64,000 nucleotides of DNA from Lutjanus erythropterus (GCA_020091685.1 CM034607.1:17351221-17415220); one strand, 5' to 3'. Counted from the stretch's first letter, positions 1-14,720 are shown. Notes: generated by a model from the letters alone, not told the origin. A program made the numbers and translations.

Positions 1-747
1 AATGGGCCAGGCATGGTGAGTAATGGCCCTGCTTGGTGATTCACGGTGTGGCATCTCGCTGCTTAGATGGAGAGCCGGGTGGCGAGCCGTGGCAGGTCCG
101 GGCGTGGACGCACACGCACGCACACACAGACGCTAACAGACGCACACAGTAAACTCAAAAAGAGACCAGACCGATGCATGTTCAAACACACACACACAGG
201 CAGGTCTGGGCAGGCTCCAGACTGACAGTCACATGATGTCCTTATATTTGTAACTGCGTCCTCCATCAGAGAGCCGTCAGCCGGGGTCAGAACAAAGGGC
301 CATGTTCAGCACCACAGACAGCTCCATTCTACATCTGAGCTCATGAGCGTAGGACACCAATGCAATACATTGTGGAATATTTGGATTGATTTTCTATTTA
401 GTTGCATTTATTGATTTTTGTTTTTTTTTTTACATCATTTCTCCTCAAGGGCAGTATTAAGGTTTATGTCTTCCTTTTTAGCTGCTTAGTTATGAGCTTT
501 GCATCACAAAATGAGACAGAATTGCATCGTCAGAACTAAGGATGAAGCATTTTTCAAGCACATTGGGTTTAATTTAGGTTGTGTATATGGTACTTTAGCA
601 CAGCAGTTTTCTAGTCTCATATAAACTGATGTTTTTGTTTAATTATTATAAAGAACCAAAATCAGAACTGACAGGAGTGATATCAGTATTTTTATGGCAG
701 TAGTATTCTTAAAATGAAAATCAGATTTCCTCAGCTCTTTTGTATAA

Positions 748-890
748 AGGACCTGTGTGCAGGATTTCGTAGCAGTGAGCTTGCAGGTTGCTCACTCGTG
801 AAAGGCAGTATCTAGAGCCAGTGTTTGGTTTGTCTGTTCTGGGCTACGGTAAAAACATGGTGGTGTGGCATGGCGACATCATCGAAGAGC
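748..890 (-). repeat. TTAA-type fish MITE fragment
   Basis: The phrases aaaggacctgtgtgcaggat and tagagccagtgtttggtttg match ends and middle of the same family as 60556-60826. The copy is truncated and diverged. Confidence 0.5.
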
Positions 891-1851
891 AACCGCACCC
901 TCTCTAGACATGAACAGCTCATTTTACAGTAACAAAAACACAACTATTCTTTTTTACACTAAGGAAAACATAGTTATGAATGTTATGTAACCGTATTAGG
1001 GTTAAAAAAATGCTTAAGTAAAAGTATAAAGTGTTCTTCTCAAAAACTACTCAGAGTATTAGTTGATAATAACAGCTGAAAGGGGATATTAATTAAAATC
1101 ATAGCCCAGTACTCACCTACAATTTAAAGGTAAAGTAAGTACCCCCCCAAAAAAGACTTAATTTGACAGAAATTTGAGCAGTTGTTAGTTGTTACTTCCA
1201 ACCCTGCATAAAGAGGATGTTTATAACAGTCCCCTCCAATTTTGTTCTCTCTGGATTTTGACAATGGCAAATAATACTGCATTTGAATTAATTTCTTTCC
1301 CCCCCCCCAAAACCCTTCATATGTTCAATTACCTGCCATTCCAAGTAAATCTAAAGTTCAGCCTGTGCTTGAAGACTGCAGTAATGCTGTGTGAAGTGAA
1401 CCTACAACACATTTTGGGTCATTTTATTATCGCTATGTCCTCTGCGGGCGCTGCTGTGATGTGTGTGTAGTCATGTCGTCGGTGTGTTCGTACCTGGATG
1501 CCTGGAGTTCGTATGTTTACAGTATGTCTAAAACCAGCAGGTGATTCACAGTCATCCAAACTCATTAACTGGACAACTCCCACTGTAATGACACTCCTGA
1601 GCTGCCTGCTGCGTTCCAATAAAAACAACACACTCACACACATACACTCACTCACTTACTGGCCTAAATCCAGTCTGGCCCCTAAACCCTCCTCCTACCC
1701 GCTCTCTTTCTATGTTTGTGTGTTTGGATCGAGGGATCAAAGTTGGCTCTGTGCAGTTATTTCCAAAGGATAAGTACTAAGTTGTCTTTGACGGACATTT
1801 GCGCTCATATGATGGAATTAGAGGTTACGTTGTATTTCGTACTGAACGTGA

Positions 1852-2590
1852 CAGTGTTGCTAGATTGGGCAGTTTTCTGAGCAGTTGGGCTACTTTGGGT
1901 TGCATTGTGCGGCTTAAAAGTGGCTTGGGCGGGTAGACAGAATTTGGGTTGGTTTAGCGAGAATTGGATTGTTTTTTTTAAATACATTAAAAATTACAAG
2001 ACATTAATATACATTACATATACATTACACGAATACATCCAGACGCTTAGCACCGCTTTGATATGAAGTAGTTTTTATTCTTTCTACTGACAGATCTGCA
2101 GCTATCAAATCTGCATTTTCATTACAACAGAAACAACTTGCAGCGTAATTTGTTTGGGTTTTTGATAGCATGGGATTTCATGTACTTCTCTTTCACCCTC
2201 TTCTACGTGGAGGCTACACTTTAATTTGGCGTACTCTCAAGGCTTGTTGCAGTCGACCAAGATAGATCAAACCTATTATTTTTGTTATGTTAGCTGTCCC
2301 TTAATTTATTCATTCATTTATTTATTTTTTAAGGGAGGGGGCAGAAAAGGCAAATATATTCTAGTTGTGTTGTACAATGTAACCTCCTATCTGTGTTCTA
2401 GCCCGCTCTTAAATTGTTTTAATATTATGTCATATTGAAACATTGTTATGAACCACAATATTATTGTTTGAGAATTAATTTGTGTTGTTTATTGTTATTT
2501 TAGATATATATTTGGGTGGTCTTCTCAGTAATTTGAGCAGACTTTAGCAATTATTGGGCTGGAAAACATCAGACCAATCTGGCAACGCTG
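1852..2590. mobile_element. non-autonomous DNA transposon with CAGTGTTGC termini (hAT-like)
   Basis: The left end CAGTGTTGCTAGATTGGGC and the right end CCAATCTGGCAACGCTG form an imperfect terminal inverted repeat. The inside is AT-rich and non-coding, and it looks like a common fish element that I recognise by its ends. No clear 8-bp target duplication was found, so the superfamily is uncertain. Confidence 0.6.
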
Positions 2591-3569
2591 CATGATGTTG
2601 TGAAAACAGTTTTCATTTATTGTTCTGAAGAAATAAAAAAGAAGAACAGATTTGATTTGACTTGACTGCCTGTGTTGTGCAATTTCAGGGGTTGTGGAAA
2701 ACAAACAAGGGCCTAAGATTAGAAAATGAAAAAATGTGAAAGAAAGGAGGAGAGAAGGAAAGAAAAAAAAAGAAAGTAATCCAACTAAAGAAGCGTAGGA
2801 GAGAGTTTTCACCAGCTTACTATGCTATGAATGTAATGAGTGGACCATGTCATTGCTCATACACCCACATCTTGGTCAATGCTGTGTATAAGATTTTAGA
2901 TACGCTAAATATTGATTGAATCACAATATCCATCATGATGAATGCTACTGTTTCCATCTGAGAAAGGCAAGGGCGTCCCAAAGCTTACCGGTGTATTTAT
3001 ACCCTCCGCCGTATTTAAGAGTCTCTCCACAGCCACTAAAAACTGACACTGACTGGGAGTGTGTAGAGCCCAGACTGATATTGGGTTAGTCACTCAGTCA
3101 CACACACTCTCTCTCTCACACACACACACACATATACATACACATACATGCACAGTGTCGATTGAAATGCTGTATGTGTTTGGACTGGCCCAGAGTGTGT
3201 CACTGAGGTATAGGTTTAACAGTTTCACAGTCACATACTGACACACACTGTACGCACTGTGATGGTCAACATAAAAATGACATGCAGTCATAGATTGAAG
3301 AGGGGTTGAACGGTAAATATCAGCTGAAAATGTCATTGCTCAGATTCTCTGGCATTTTTTAATAAGAAGTTTTACAATGTGCTAAAATATTTCAGTCTAA
3401 AGGGTAGAAAAAAACATTAGGGGTGCACAATTAATGAAGATAGATGAAGATAATTTAGGTTTCCGGATTTTTTGAAATTGGGGTTTTATTTTTGTGAAGA
3501 TAAGGCGCTGTAAGACGCTTTTCAGATGTGCAATCAAACATATATGACTTTCTGCAAACTTGACATTGT

Positions 3570-3790
3570 TGTACATAGGGCTGCAACTTTATTATTTCCA
3601 CTGTCAACTACCTCCTTGATTACCTCCATTAATTGATTAGCTGTTTGGTCTATAAAATGTCAGTAAAAAATGGTAATGGGGATGGTTTCCCAAAGCCCAA
3701 AGAATTTCTGCTCTTAAAAACTTGTTCTAACCAATCAATCAGTTATCAAAACAGTTTTTGATTATTGTTATTGATATACAAGCAGTGAAT
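3570..3790. repeat. fish interspersed repeat (GGGCTGCAAC end), degraded
   Basis: The start (agggctgcaac) and the inner phrases attgattagctgtttggtc and cccaaagccca are those of a very common teleost repeat of uncertain class. A fragment of the other orientation (ttagttgcagccct) occurs at about 28580. Confidence 0.5.
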
Positions 3791-5085
3791 TCAGCCCAAA
3801 ATGTGCTGAAAATATGATTGAGTGGATCATGATAAGCATACTGGAGGATTGTAGTATTAGTCTGTGGGATTTGTTTTAGACATTTTTATTGAAATTTTGA
3901 TGTTTTCTACACCCTGAAACCTGTAACCCCACATGACTTCAATCACATGCAGCTTACGTTAAGCATAAAATATAAAAGCATCCACCTTTCCCAGCCTGGA
4001 ACTCAAGCTCAATAGACTTTGAGTTTCACTTTAATAGGATTAATTATATTTCGGACTCACTGACAGACACAGTTTTCCCCACATGCTGACAAGTCATTGC
4101 ATTATTCAGTAATTAATACGATACATTAGCTGTTGCTCGGGGTAAAATATGAACAAGAATATGACTTGAAGAGTTTGTCAGTGTTAGTTTTCCATAGTTA
4201 TTTGTAAATTACTGGCAACGCTTAAAGACTTTTGTGAAACATGAGGGAAGGGCAGACTGAATGCATGAAATCTGCCTTTCATGATATGTTTGTGTCCTGT
4301 CTCTTTTATTTTCCCCTGCCAACAGCTGCTCCCACTAATGAAGTATCCATGGGATGAGAATTTATGTCCGAGATCAAACATTAGTATGCTAACATTAGTG
4401 TTAGCTTCACATTAGCCTGGAAACTGATCCCATTTGAAATGACTTGTTAAGTCTCAAGGTTTTAGCGGCTAATCCCTCCCGTAAGTCTCCCTCCATGAAT
4501 CATGAACGAAGTGGATGATGGCGGGAGGAGGAAAGGCCGAGCATAGCATCCCAAGTATCCCTCAAGTCATGTCATGAGGATCTATTTGGCAGGCGGCAGC
4601 CACTTCACACACTTGTCAGTTGCAGCCTTGTGGTAAAGGGGGAGCGCTCTTCAGGGTTTTCCGCTCCATAGCCTCGGGCATACACCAGCAAAAGGTTTTT
4701 AAATTGGAGTGCACAAATAACAACAAACTTGACAGATGGGTGCTCGAGAATCTCAAGTTTTGAGCATCCTTGGAGTTTTTCAGACACTCCTGTCCCCTGT
4801 CAGCTCTCAGCAGCCCGTGGTGGACTTGAAGCGGTGTGGTGGATGAAACGCAACCCAGCCGATGACAGTGCTGCCACTCTCATTTTTAGCTGCGTGTTTT
4901 CTCAGAGGAGCTCCTCGGATGTAATTTACCATCAAACTCTCACCAACCCGTCACCCTCAGACTTTGCGTTTTTTTCAGAAACTATACACCATGCTCTAGA
5001 CAAACTGAAGCTGTTTTCCCGCAAGGCCCCTTACTAGCAGACCATGTCAAAGGTGAAATCAGACAAAACACTAGCCCCTCCGTAG

Positions 5086-5090
<5 letters not shown>

Positions 5091-5148
<58 letters not shown>
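5091..5148. repeat. (CA)n microsatellite
   Basis: An uninterrupted CA tract of 58 bp. Confidence 0.95.
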
Positions 5149-5152
<4 letters not shown>

Positions 5153-5739
5153 ATAAACAGTGTAGCTGATTAAAGTTCCTGAAGAAGCTGGGATCTTGGA
5201 ATAGAAAAAAGTTATTTGCTAAAAATCCTCTTTATACAGTTTTATTATGCGTTCCTTCCTGTCTGCTTGTTTCTCTTCCTCTCTACAGACACAACTGACA
5301 AATATGTGGAATAAGTACATAACCTCAAATAGCAGTGACACTATAACTAAAAAATATTCATATTTCATCATATGTGGGGGGAAAATAGGGGGAATTGAAC
5401 TCCAGGTGAACAGTAGGAAAAAAGAGCTGAAAAGCATGAGCATATTTTAGAATAAGATCATTTATATCATGTATATTATATAATTTTTAGTTGATTATCT
5501 GTGTATTTTCATGCCAGATAGTTTTGTAAATCACTGAAGAAAAGATGCATAATGCATAGTGAGTACAGATTTTAGTCACTAACTATACATTATTGTCACT
5601 GCTCATTTAAAGAAATATACAATATACATTTTAAAGTAGTTAAGTCTTCTTCACTGAAGCTTTAAGATGTGGGGAGAGGTGGGGCGGCGCTCTAGCGCCC
5701 TCTATTGACCAGCCACCACTGCTCTCCAATACTTTTTAT

Positions 5740-6025
5740 TGTCAGAAAAGGAATGTAAGATTAATTGATATATTTTCATTAGAAAATAACCTGAAATTAA
5801 GAATATTTGTGTTTTCTGTACCTTAGAACAAGCCGTTTATATCTACATGGGTCCTCTTCCATGGAGGCTACCATGTTTCTACAGCATAGCATAGAACAGA
5901 CCTAAACCCTGGCTCTAGATTTCTTTTTATGTGAGTTTTGCAGCCACCATGGAAGGGAAGAGTGAGCAACCTTCAAGCTAACTGCTAGATCCCACTAAAT
6001 CATACACACTGGTTCTTCAACTGAA
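5740..6025 (+). repeat. TTAA-type fish MITE copy, degraded
   Basis: It shares gtttatatctacatgggtcc, ctcttccatgga and the end cactaaatcatacacactgg with other copies in the window. The left end is unclear. Confidence 0.6.
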
Positions 6026-7499
6026 GGACAACACATGTTTCACTGTTGCTCTTCCAACAGTTACAGAAGTCCCTAACTGCTTTATGATAATACCTGTGTA
6101 TAATTTTGTGTATGAATGTTCCCTTTGCCCAATCATCACTTCTGCACAAATACAGGTTGCGTCTGTGTGCTTCCATGTGCATGTGTGCATGTGCACATAT
6201 GCGAGTGTTAGCGGGAGGATCTTCTGTTGTTTTATTATGATTAAACAATTCTGTTTCTTTGCTTGGGCAAACACAGATTGTGTGTTTGTTTGCGTAAGCA
6301 TGACTCACATCGTCTGACTTAAGATTTTCCTTCAGAGGAATCTGTCATGAGATGCATATTCTAGTTCATACTGTAGCACCCATATTTGATGCATTGCGAT
6401 GTGGAAGATACAAGTTGTGTTTTGTATTTCTGATAAATGCAACCTGGGGCAGCAGCTTTGAGTTGATAGAAACCTCACAGCTAGATGCAGTTGCACAAGC
6501 CTCATTGTTTATGAGAACATATGAGTCTGTGAAAGCAGATGTACTGCTAAATTTGTTGGATGCGTGTCTCAGTCCAGAACGCTGATGGATTTGCTACATG
6601 CCTCCCTCGGTCTCATTTTCTCTTCTCTCCATCTGCTGCTACCCTGCGCCGTGCTCTCCCTCTGTCCTCTAATGCATCTTGACCATTGTTAGGGACTCTG
6701 CATGCTAAAATGGTTTAGTTATGTAATTAGAGACCACAGAGGAAATAAGGCTTTGACTTTTCCCCATTTTCATCCTTATCTAATCAAGCTTCTTCATATG
6801 CTTCTCTTCCTCCCTGAAATGAAATACTTGGTGTAAATTCACTCAGAATAAATGAACAAAAAAATCAATACTGTGAGCAAATAGTATTTTACTTTGTGCA
6901 GCATTGTGCAGTATATTTTTATCCCGCATTTCAACTTGAACCAGTGACCTCATTCTCCTGGCATCTTTGTTTACTGTTCATTAGTTTCAGGGTAGAGGCA
7001 CTATACTATGTTATAAATTGGAAGAGCAAGTATAACCCAGAAAACATTATAAAAGTGATTCATCATTTTATATTGATCAGATTCCAAACTCAAAAACCCA
7101 GAGACATTGCATTTTAATGTGACATATTTGGCCCAGAATCTACCCCAAAGGGCATACCAAGATGCTTATTAGCTTGTAAGCTAATTAGTTTCCTGCTGAA
7201 CTCGTGTGAGTCCTGTGTCCTATTTTTGTGCAGAGCCCATGGATGTACTGTATGTATTAAAGTCCCTGGAAAGGAAAAGGGTAGTTGTTTCCTTGTAAAA
7301 ACATCAGTCATGTTAGAACATACATGCTGAAAACATGTTAAAACACTGAGATCTATGTAATACTGAATTCTTGAGTTAGACCAAGATCCTATTACTGTCC
7401 TCTGGCTCTGGTGGCTCACACATGTCTGGATTTGTCCAATAAAGCTGGAAGACAGTGTGTCCATGTTTCAGGTCATAGTGGTTTTTGACACTGAGACTG

Positions 7500-7657
7500 C
7501 AGAGCAGATGCTACCCCAGAGTTTCAGAGCAGAGAGAACTCTTTTTATGTGAGTTTTGCAGCTTCTGTAGTTTCTCCTACAAACTTGGCAGGCAAGTTGG
7601 TTGCACTCAGCTATTTCACCATTAGATGCCACTAAATCCCCCACACTGGTCCTTTAA
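7500..7657 (+). repeat. TTAA-type fish MITE fragment
   Basis: The end gatgccactaaatccccc followed by acactggtcctttaa closes on TTAA at 7654-7657. It shares tttttatgtgagttttgcag with the copy at 5740-6025. The left half is missing. Confidence 0.6.
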
Positions 7658-10600
7658 ACACAGACTTCTTTCATCTGATTTCAAGGAGAATCCAAGCTGG
7701 TGGCAGGCATGAAGAATAAATCAATAGAAATAGTCAATCTTGTCGCAGATGGTTTCATTTGCTTATATAAGTCATACAGAGCCATCAGAGTCTGGTTCCC
7801 AGGCCACGGGACATGTGTGACAGGATTCAAAATAGCAAATAGATGAAAGCAATCTACCTTTTTTTCACACTGAGATAAACACAGTCAGCAAAAATGGCTG
7901 GTTTGCTTCAATAAATGACATAACTTTTGTTTGTTTCAACCTGGGTTAAGCTTTATGCATCACCAGTAGCTGTGCGTCGTTGCTGTGCTGTTAGAGCACA
8001 GAGTCAGCCTGCTAAGTCATCCAGCCGGCTGTGGTTTGCGTCTCTGTGTACCTGCTGCCTTGGCATCCTGCACACACGCAAACAGTGACTGGACCGGAAA
8101 GATGGTGCTGATGCTGCTCACTGGACGCACACACACAGACACACACACACACACTCTCTCCTTGTCACAGTTGGACATCAGGGCATGCTGGTATTGTAAT
8201 TAGAGTGAGGATGACACTTTTTTGCTGTGTATTCATCATGTGACATCGCTGCAAGGTGACTCTGGGGGTTGTTTCGCTTACTTTGTGCACATTCACGGCC
8301 TCGCACACACACAAACAAATACACACTGGACCTTGACAGATGTCAGGGTGGCATTCAGCCCTCACATCTCTCCCTCTCTTAACACACACGCTTAGTCACC
8401 TCTCTCCTCTGCAAAACTCATCTGTGTTGCGGCCAGTCGAGTAATTAGCTCCTTGCTGACGTCACAGAGCCCTCAGAGGCCTCACGTTGAATGGACTTTG
8501 ATAAGAGCGTGACAGGCAACAGCTGTCCCGCACTCTGTCGCACTAGCATTCACATACACATATACACATAAACCAAAGTCGCACAGTCACATCAGGGAGA
8601 CGGCGGTGACCCCTGACCTCAGCCACATCCCAGGAGATGGATGGATGGATGGAAAATGAGAACAGAACTCTGTCCACCCTCTGAGTTATCTTGCCGTCAT
8701 GATGATATTGTGTGATGTTGTGGAACATCATGGTGGTGATGTATCTAATTTAGTCTGCGACCAATGACTTGGAACTCCTCTCTGCCTACAGAGCTTATGA
8801 CGCGTTCACTTCATCATACCGTTCAGACTGTAATCACAAGTAGCCGAGGCGTAAAAACATCAGCCACCCGAGTTGTAATTCCATGTCATTAATATTTTCA
8901 GGTTTCTAACCTCTCCCACATGATGAAAAGACTTAAATAAGTATCAACAAAAATGGCTGCATATTTGCGATTACTGGCAGTTACATCTAAAATCCAGCAT
9001 TAACATTAATCAATTCAGCTTATTTCAAAAGAAGCTATATGTTTGCATCAAATTTAACATGCCAATGAATGGTTCCAAATACATAACACAAAATGAAATG
9101 ATTGACTAAAAAAGCTAGCAGTGAGAAAAATGCATGAAGATTCATTTTGGACACTCGGTGTTTGGTGACTAAAATAACTAAATCAATTCCAATAGTGCAT
9201 CCCCTACACTAAACCCCCTATTCATATTTGGAAGTTTTAAGAATAGCTTTGCTAAAGCAACACACCTGTTAATTCCAGTTTGTTGCAGGCATTATTGTGC
9301 ACTTGACACTGAAACAGGAACCTGTTCATATTTGAACTTGCACTGATTTTGATGCTAAGCTTCCAGTTTCTTTTACCAGTGAATGGTGATTTATTCTGTT
9401 CTTAACTGTTGCTCACAGGTTTCTTTGTCTCTTTCTGCCGTTTCAGTTGTCAGTCTGGTTGAATCAATATACAAGGTTTTATTCTCCATGAACAAAACAT
9501 TGCTTTATTTGCAAACTCTTCATACAAAATAACATCTATTTGTAAGGGGAACCTAAAAGCATTGAAGACCTTAAAAGCATAAAAGACCATTCAGTCCTGT
9601 TAACCATATGACTGTGTTGAATCAAGCTTTTGTGTCAGGGAATTCTAAACTTTTGATCAGTATTATATGTCATTGGTATTACAGAAACATGCTTCATAAC
9701 TGTATTTTGGGAAAAATCGTAGAAATCACAGAACAGACCGTCCTAACTGAGGAATTTCTGGAGTTAGGGTGTTGTGCACCCTGTCCTAAATTTAGAATAA
9801 CTGCGAAAATGGCTGCACCACCGTTTTAAGGTCTGCATGACAATGAAGATGAGAAATGACATTCAGCCTGAAATATCATTGAAATGCTACATGAAACCAG
9901 ATTTCTCAGACCATGTATTAAAGGATTTATATCGACTACCAAGACAGTTTTTAATTTTTTTTTTAATTTGATCGATGTGCCAGTCCAGCGTTATTGTCCA
10001 CTATAGCAAGTTAGCTAGCCCCTGACAAGTAAAGTGATATTGTCATTGATATTATATTCTAAACACAGATACAGGCATTACAAGGGAGTCACTATTATGT
10101 TATGCCTGGTTCTGGAGAAAACCTGAGCACAGAATAAAAGTGATTCCCCTCTTTCCCCACTCCCAAGGATGACCTGTGCCATGGTAGATACAGTCCAACA
10201 AAGAATGATTTCTTCGTCATTCACACGGTAGACAGATTTTTTTTTAGAAGGTATTTACATTCTGAGAAAGTACAACAAGTTAATCACAACACCAGCTTTC
10301 ACGAAACAGCACAGCATAGTCAAAATGAAAGAGTGACGCCAATCATTAGCCGACACTGGCATCCTGGGGAAAAAACACAAACAAGAGAACAGCACCACCC
10401 TCCTGCAAGGAGGGGGAAACCTAAAATAGACCATATTACCATACAGTACAAAACCCCTCATGACCCGGGTTATAATACTTAACTGGTTTAGTTAAAATTT
10501 CTTAAGTTATGAGGTCTAAGATCAGGTAGGACACAGCCATGAGTTTAGGAATTTGAATCTTTCCCTGAAGACATCACCTTTGTGTCTGGCAAATTGTGAT

Positions 10601-11179
10601 GGGTATTCTTCACAAAAAGCTAGATGAACAGACAGTAAACATAATTATAATAGTTGCAGTCCTATTGTGACACTCTTTAAGTAAAAGAACTTTCAGCCTT
10701 CACCCTGCTGAAGTGTGCTTAAGCAAAACATATATTGATTGCCATGTCCTGGAGGAAATTGTGTAGTAGTTTTTACAAATAAATTGAAACAACAAAAGCT
10801 ACCAGTTGTACCACCAAATCATATCTATTTGTCATCATTTTGTAGTGACATATGGACAGTCACAAAGTAGCGCACCATAAAACAAAAAGTTCTGCTGATC
10901 TGTGTGGGCATATGGTTCAGTATAACCTAAACTGGTCATCATAGTATCCTGTTACCTGCTTTATGGGTGGTACAGGCACCGAACATCTGTCTGTGCAGAT
11001 GGATGTAAAAGCATACAGGACAAAGAAAACTCATTACAGCCCATTTGCCATCCATCTAAATTGTCTGCTATGGACCCATATGCTTGGCCAAAAAGAGTCA
11101 TAAATTGTGACTTAAATTGAGAGCGAGTTCATATCTATCCTGCTGTTTCGTGGCGTGTCATCCAGCTACAAGCAGAGTT

Positions 11180-11181
<2 letters not shown>

Positions 11182-11215
<34 letters not shown>
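11182..11215. repeat. (GT)n microsatellite
   Basis: An uninterrupted GT tract; the open frames with poly Cys-Val here are its by-products. Confidence 0.95.
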
Positions 11216-11219
<4 letters not shown>

Positions 11220-11729
11220 GGCTGTGTGACTCATCCATCGAAAAGTGTCAGACTCCTCAGGCACTTGATGTGTCCAGTCGCCCACCCCATCTCCATGACC
11301 GCGTTAGCCTGCCTGTGGGAGAGAAGGCTGTTTTTCAGCGGAAGGGAGGAAGAAAGGAGACATTTTACATAACCCATTTCAACCAATTAAGAGTCCGGTT
11401 CACAATGGTTCATGAGCGCTTAACCTCAGGCTGTTTTAGGGACATGGCATGATGTAGTTCTCAATATCTATTTAATTTCACATGGAAAAAGAGGATTTAA
11501 AGTAATGATTGCAGTGGAAGAAGACCAGAAGAAAACAGCAGTAGAAAATAGCTGAACTTAGGAGGAAGAAAACTGTTGCTACACTGCTCTCTCTGGTCAC
11601 CTCTCAATCAGTGTTTTGACAGAAACGATTTTCCATTAACTGCAAAGCCAAAACACCAACTTTACACTGTGTGTTGCAGTTCAATCATGGTTATGCTCAT
11701 GGCATCACTGCATCAGATATAATAGCTCT

Positions 11730-12148
11730 TCAGGTTACCCTCCCCTTCCAAGCGTGTAGGAGAATCTACAATACTCGTGAAAGACCCTCTCTAGAGACAG
11801 GTGACACATATTGTGCAAAACATTCTAGTAGCATCATGGTGCATTTGAAGAGACCAGGCATCATGCCGGCCACTCCTCATTTGCGAAAAGTAGAGCTCTG
11901 GGTGACTTTATGCAAATCAAGGGCATCCATCGTGATTCGCTGCTTTGGAAAACCTCTTGGAAAACTTTTAAACTAACCATTCTCAGTCCAAAAAGAAGAC
12001 CGATTCAACAACCGTATCTCGCCAAAAATGTTTTCAAAACACATTTCAGTGAACTGCCATGTTGGTCTGTAAGGTAATGAAACCACCACAAATACTATTT
12101 CTTATACTACTAATAGATCCCCTTATATCTGACACACTGCACCTTTAA
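11730..12148 (-). repeat. TTAA-type fish MITE copy, diverged
   Basis: The reverse-orientation phrases ccttccaagcgtgtaggag and gaccctctctagagac and the end acactgcacctttaa match the family. The middle is longer than in other copies, so another sequence may be inserted in it. Confidence 0.45.
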
Positions 12149-13123
12149 GGTTAAAAGTATTCTGTATCTTTTTCTCCTCTATATCTTATTTCAAATTTCT
12201 TGACTAACGCTGTTAGTCTCTCCTATTTTTTCTCTTATAGAAAGTCATTGTTATGAGGTAGCCTCACTTGTCCAGAGCCCTTAAAGTGAAAACATTAATG
12301 ATAAGTTTCTGGTGTTGAAAGTAGTTACCTAATGGCTCCCTTATGTCAGTTTTACACACACAAACACACACAGAGCCTCAGATTAAGGTCATGTGCAGCC
12401 TAACGTTTTGGGGCAAGAGCAGTGAGGAGCTTTAATTTTTCTTCCAATACCGGCCTTCAGTACAGCCAATCCTGCCACTAAGCCCCATCAGTCAGTGTGA
12501 TGTGTGGTACAGTATTTTACTGTATAGCAGATGTTTTTATTTCATCACTGTGGCTTCTGTCAGAATAATGCTGCAGCATTGCTCAGGTAAAAAAAAAAGG
12601 TCTGTTTAAGGCTAGTAAGGCTTAAAGCCATAGTTACCTAATCACAGTAACATGACTTTGCACTCACACAGTGCCATCTCCGTTCAGGCGGAGAATTTTA
12701 AGTGCATTTGTGCAGTGGTGAGAATGATTCAGCCATGACATTTCAGCTAGCTGGAAAGCAGCTGCAGTGCTGAAAGTATTGTACTAAATTGTTGTTTTTT
12801 TCCCCCTATGTGGGCTTTTCTTCTGCAGAAACTATACATTCAAACAGCTGCTAAGGCTCAATGAAATATAGGCCTAGAGCAATCTGTAAGTATTAGGATA
12901 GCATTGATTTCTTCTGTATTTCAGTGAACTGGATTTTAATTGTAATTACCTACAGAGATGCCGTTTGTTGCGCCCCCAGTTTGGTGAGGCAGAGAGGAGT
13001 ACCAGCATAGATGCTAGGTAATGAACTGCTGTGGATGGGGTCAGCAACAAAAAGTATTTTAGTTACTTAAAAAGATCCACTTAAAAAATATCAATAACAG
13101 TCAAAGTGTGTTTCACCACTTAA

Positions 13124-13478
13124 CTTTTCTGTCAGACAGCCTTTTCCGAAGGGAAGCCCCTGTTATATAAACCAAATATTGCTCTACCCAAACCAACCAA
13201 ACTCAAATGACAACACCAGTAATTTTATCTTACATAACATAGGGATTGCTGATCCACCATAGCCTCGTTTTATTAGGTTGTTTTTGTGAATCCAAACTAT
13301 CCTTTTAAAACATCAGTTGCACAATAAGACAAACAAACAGATCAAGGCTGTGGTAGACCAGCAACTCCTTTGTTTTGCAAAGTATGCAAGGTACATGTGG
13401 TTTGGAGAGAGCAATATTTTTCTTATATAACTGAGATAATTGTGGTTTCCCATCAGAAAAGGCTGCCTGATGGGAAAG
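13124..13478. mobile_element. fold-back (inverted repeat) element
   Basis: The arms 13124-13188 and 13405-13478 are inverted copies of each other. Both contain cagccttttc on one strand and an interrupted ttatataa…aatattgctct block, with a few indels. The loop of about 215 bp is non-coding. The flank ctgaactatccctttaaa at about 13541-13558 is a typical fish MITE end, so the full element may extend to there. Confidence 0.55.
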
Positions 13479-14439
13479 TAAAGTCGTTATTCTAAATATA
13501 TCGTACATGAAATACCTCATACAACCTCGCATCTAATAACCTGAACTATCCCTTTAAATGTAATAGGAACTATGAAGTGCTGAGTGCTTTAATTTAAGGG
13601 TGTTCACCTACATTTAATGAACCAATGCCGAAACTGTAACCTTTTTTGTACAAACCCTCATAAACATAATTTGAAATCTAGTGTGCTTGAATGGAACTAA
13701 AACTATGAAAAATATCCTCCTAATATGGATTTCATTGTATGTTCAATGTTATATTTAGAGTTTTCCCAAAGATGCAAGTATTACATCCCATACTGTTGTG
13801 TTTTCATTTCAGGCATAAGCTACAAATGCAGAACAGCTGCACCCAGATTTCCCCCCTCTTAAATTATTTCCTCAGCGTGGGTGAATTATGTTTGTTTGAT
13901 GAAATATTCAGTGATCCACACTCTGTAACCATTTGGGTGAGTTTGCAATAAGAGTATTACAATGCAGAACAGTGTTTGTGAATTTTTCAAGCATCACCAC
14001 GGTAAAGTGTTTTTTTTTTTGCCTCATTGCTGTGCTGTTTCCGGTCCTGCTGAGCCCTGCGAGAGTTAATAAAACTGTCTGCGACTCAGCACGGCTCGCT
14101 AAAAACCTCAGGACGGAGAAATTTCTGTAGAGCCACATGAGACTGCTCACTGTCTGTATCTCCCAAATACGCCTTGACATGTAATTCCCCTCACCTTGCC
14201 ACCTCAAGGCTCTGTTGGTCCCATCAATAAACCGCCCATTTAGCGCCGAGGTCACTCCAAACTTCAACCTTCCCAACAAGTTTTATCAGCCGGCCAAAAA
14301 GGCTATTTGATTGAGTTAGGATGCTTTGTTTGATGTTTTGTTTCCATCATTTTCTGTTTTTGTTCTTTTTTTAATGCCTCTGCTTGGGAGACAGCTGTGG
14401 ACAAGGTGTTACGTTTTTGTCCTTCTGTCCCAGTCTTGT

Positions 14440-14720
14440 AAATGCAATATCTCAAGAAAGCCTGGAGGGGAATTTCTTCAAATTTGGCACAAATGTCCTC
14501 TTGAACCCAAGGATGAGCTGATCAGATTTTTGTTGGTTAAAGGTCAAGATCATTGTGACCTCATGTTGGTCTCATTCATATTAATAGTCAAGTGATCAAA
14601 GGTCAAGATCACTAAACTTGGTACAAATATCAATTTGGACTTAAGAATAAATTGATTAGAATTTGGATGTCAAAGGTCAAGGTCACTGTGGCCTTGCAAA
14701 ACTTTGTTGGCCATAACTCA
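14440..14720 (+). repeat. fish interspersed repeat rich in TCAAAGGTCAAGGTCA
   Basis: The phrases gaatttcttcaaatttggca, gatgagctgatcagattttt and tcaaaggtcaaggtcactgt are those of a common teleost repeat. A reverse-orientation piece lies at 21325-21450. The class is not certain. The TGACCTTTGA-type motifs in it resemble nuclear receptor half sites but come with the repeat. Confidence 0.5.
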
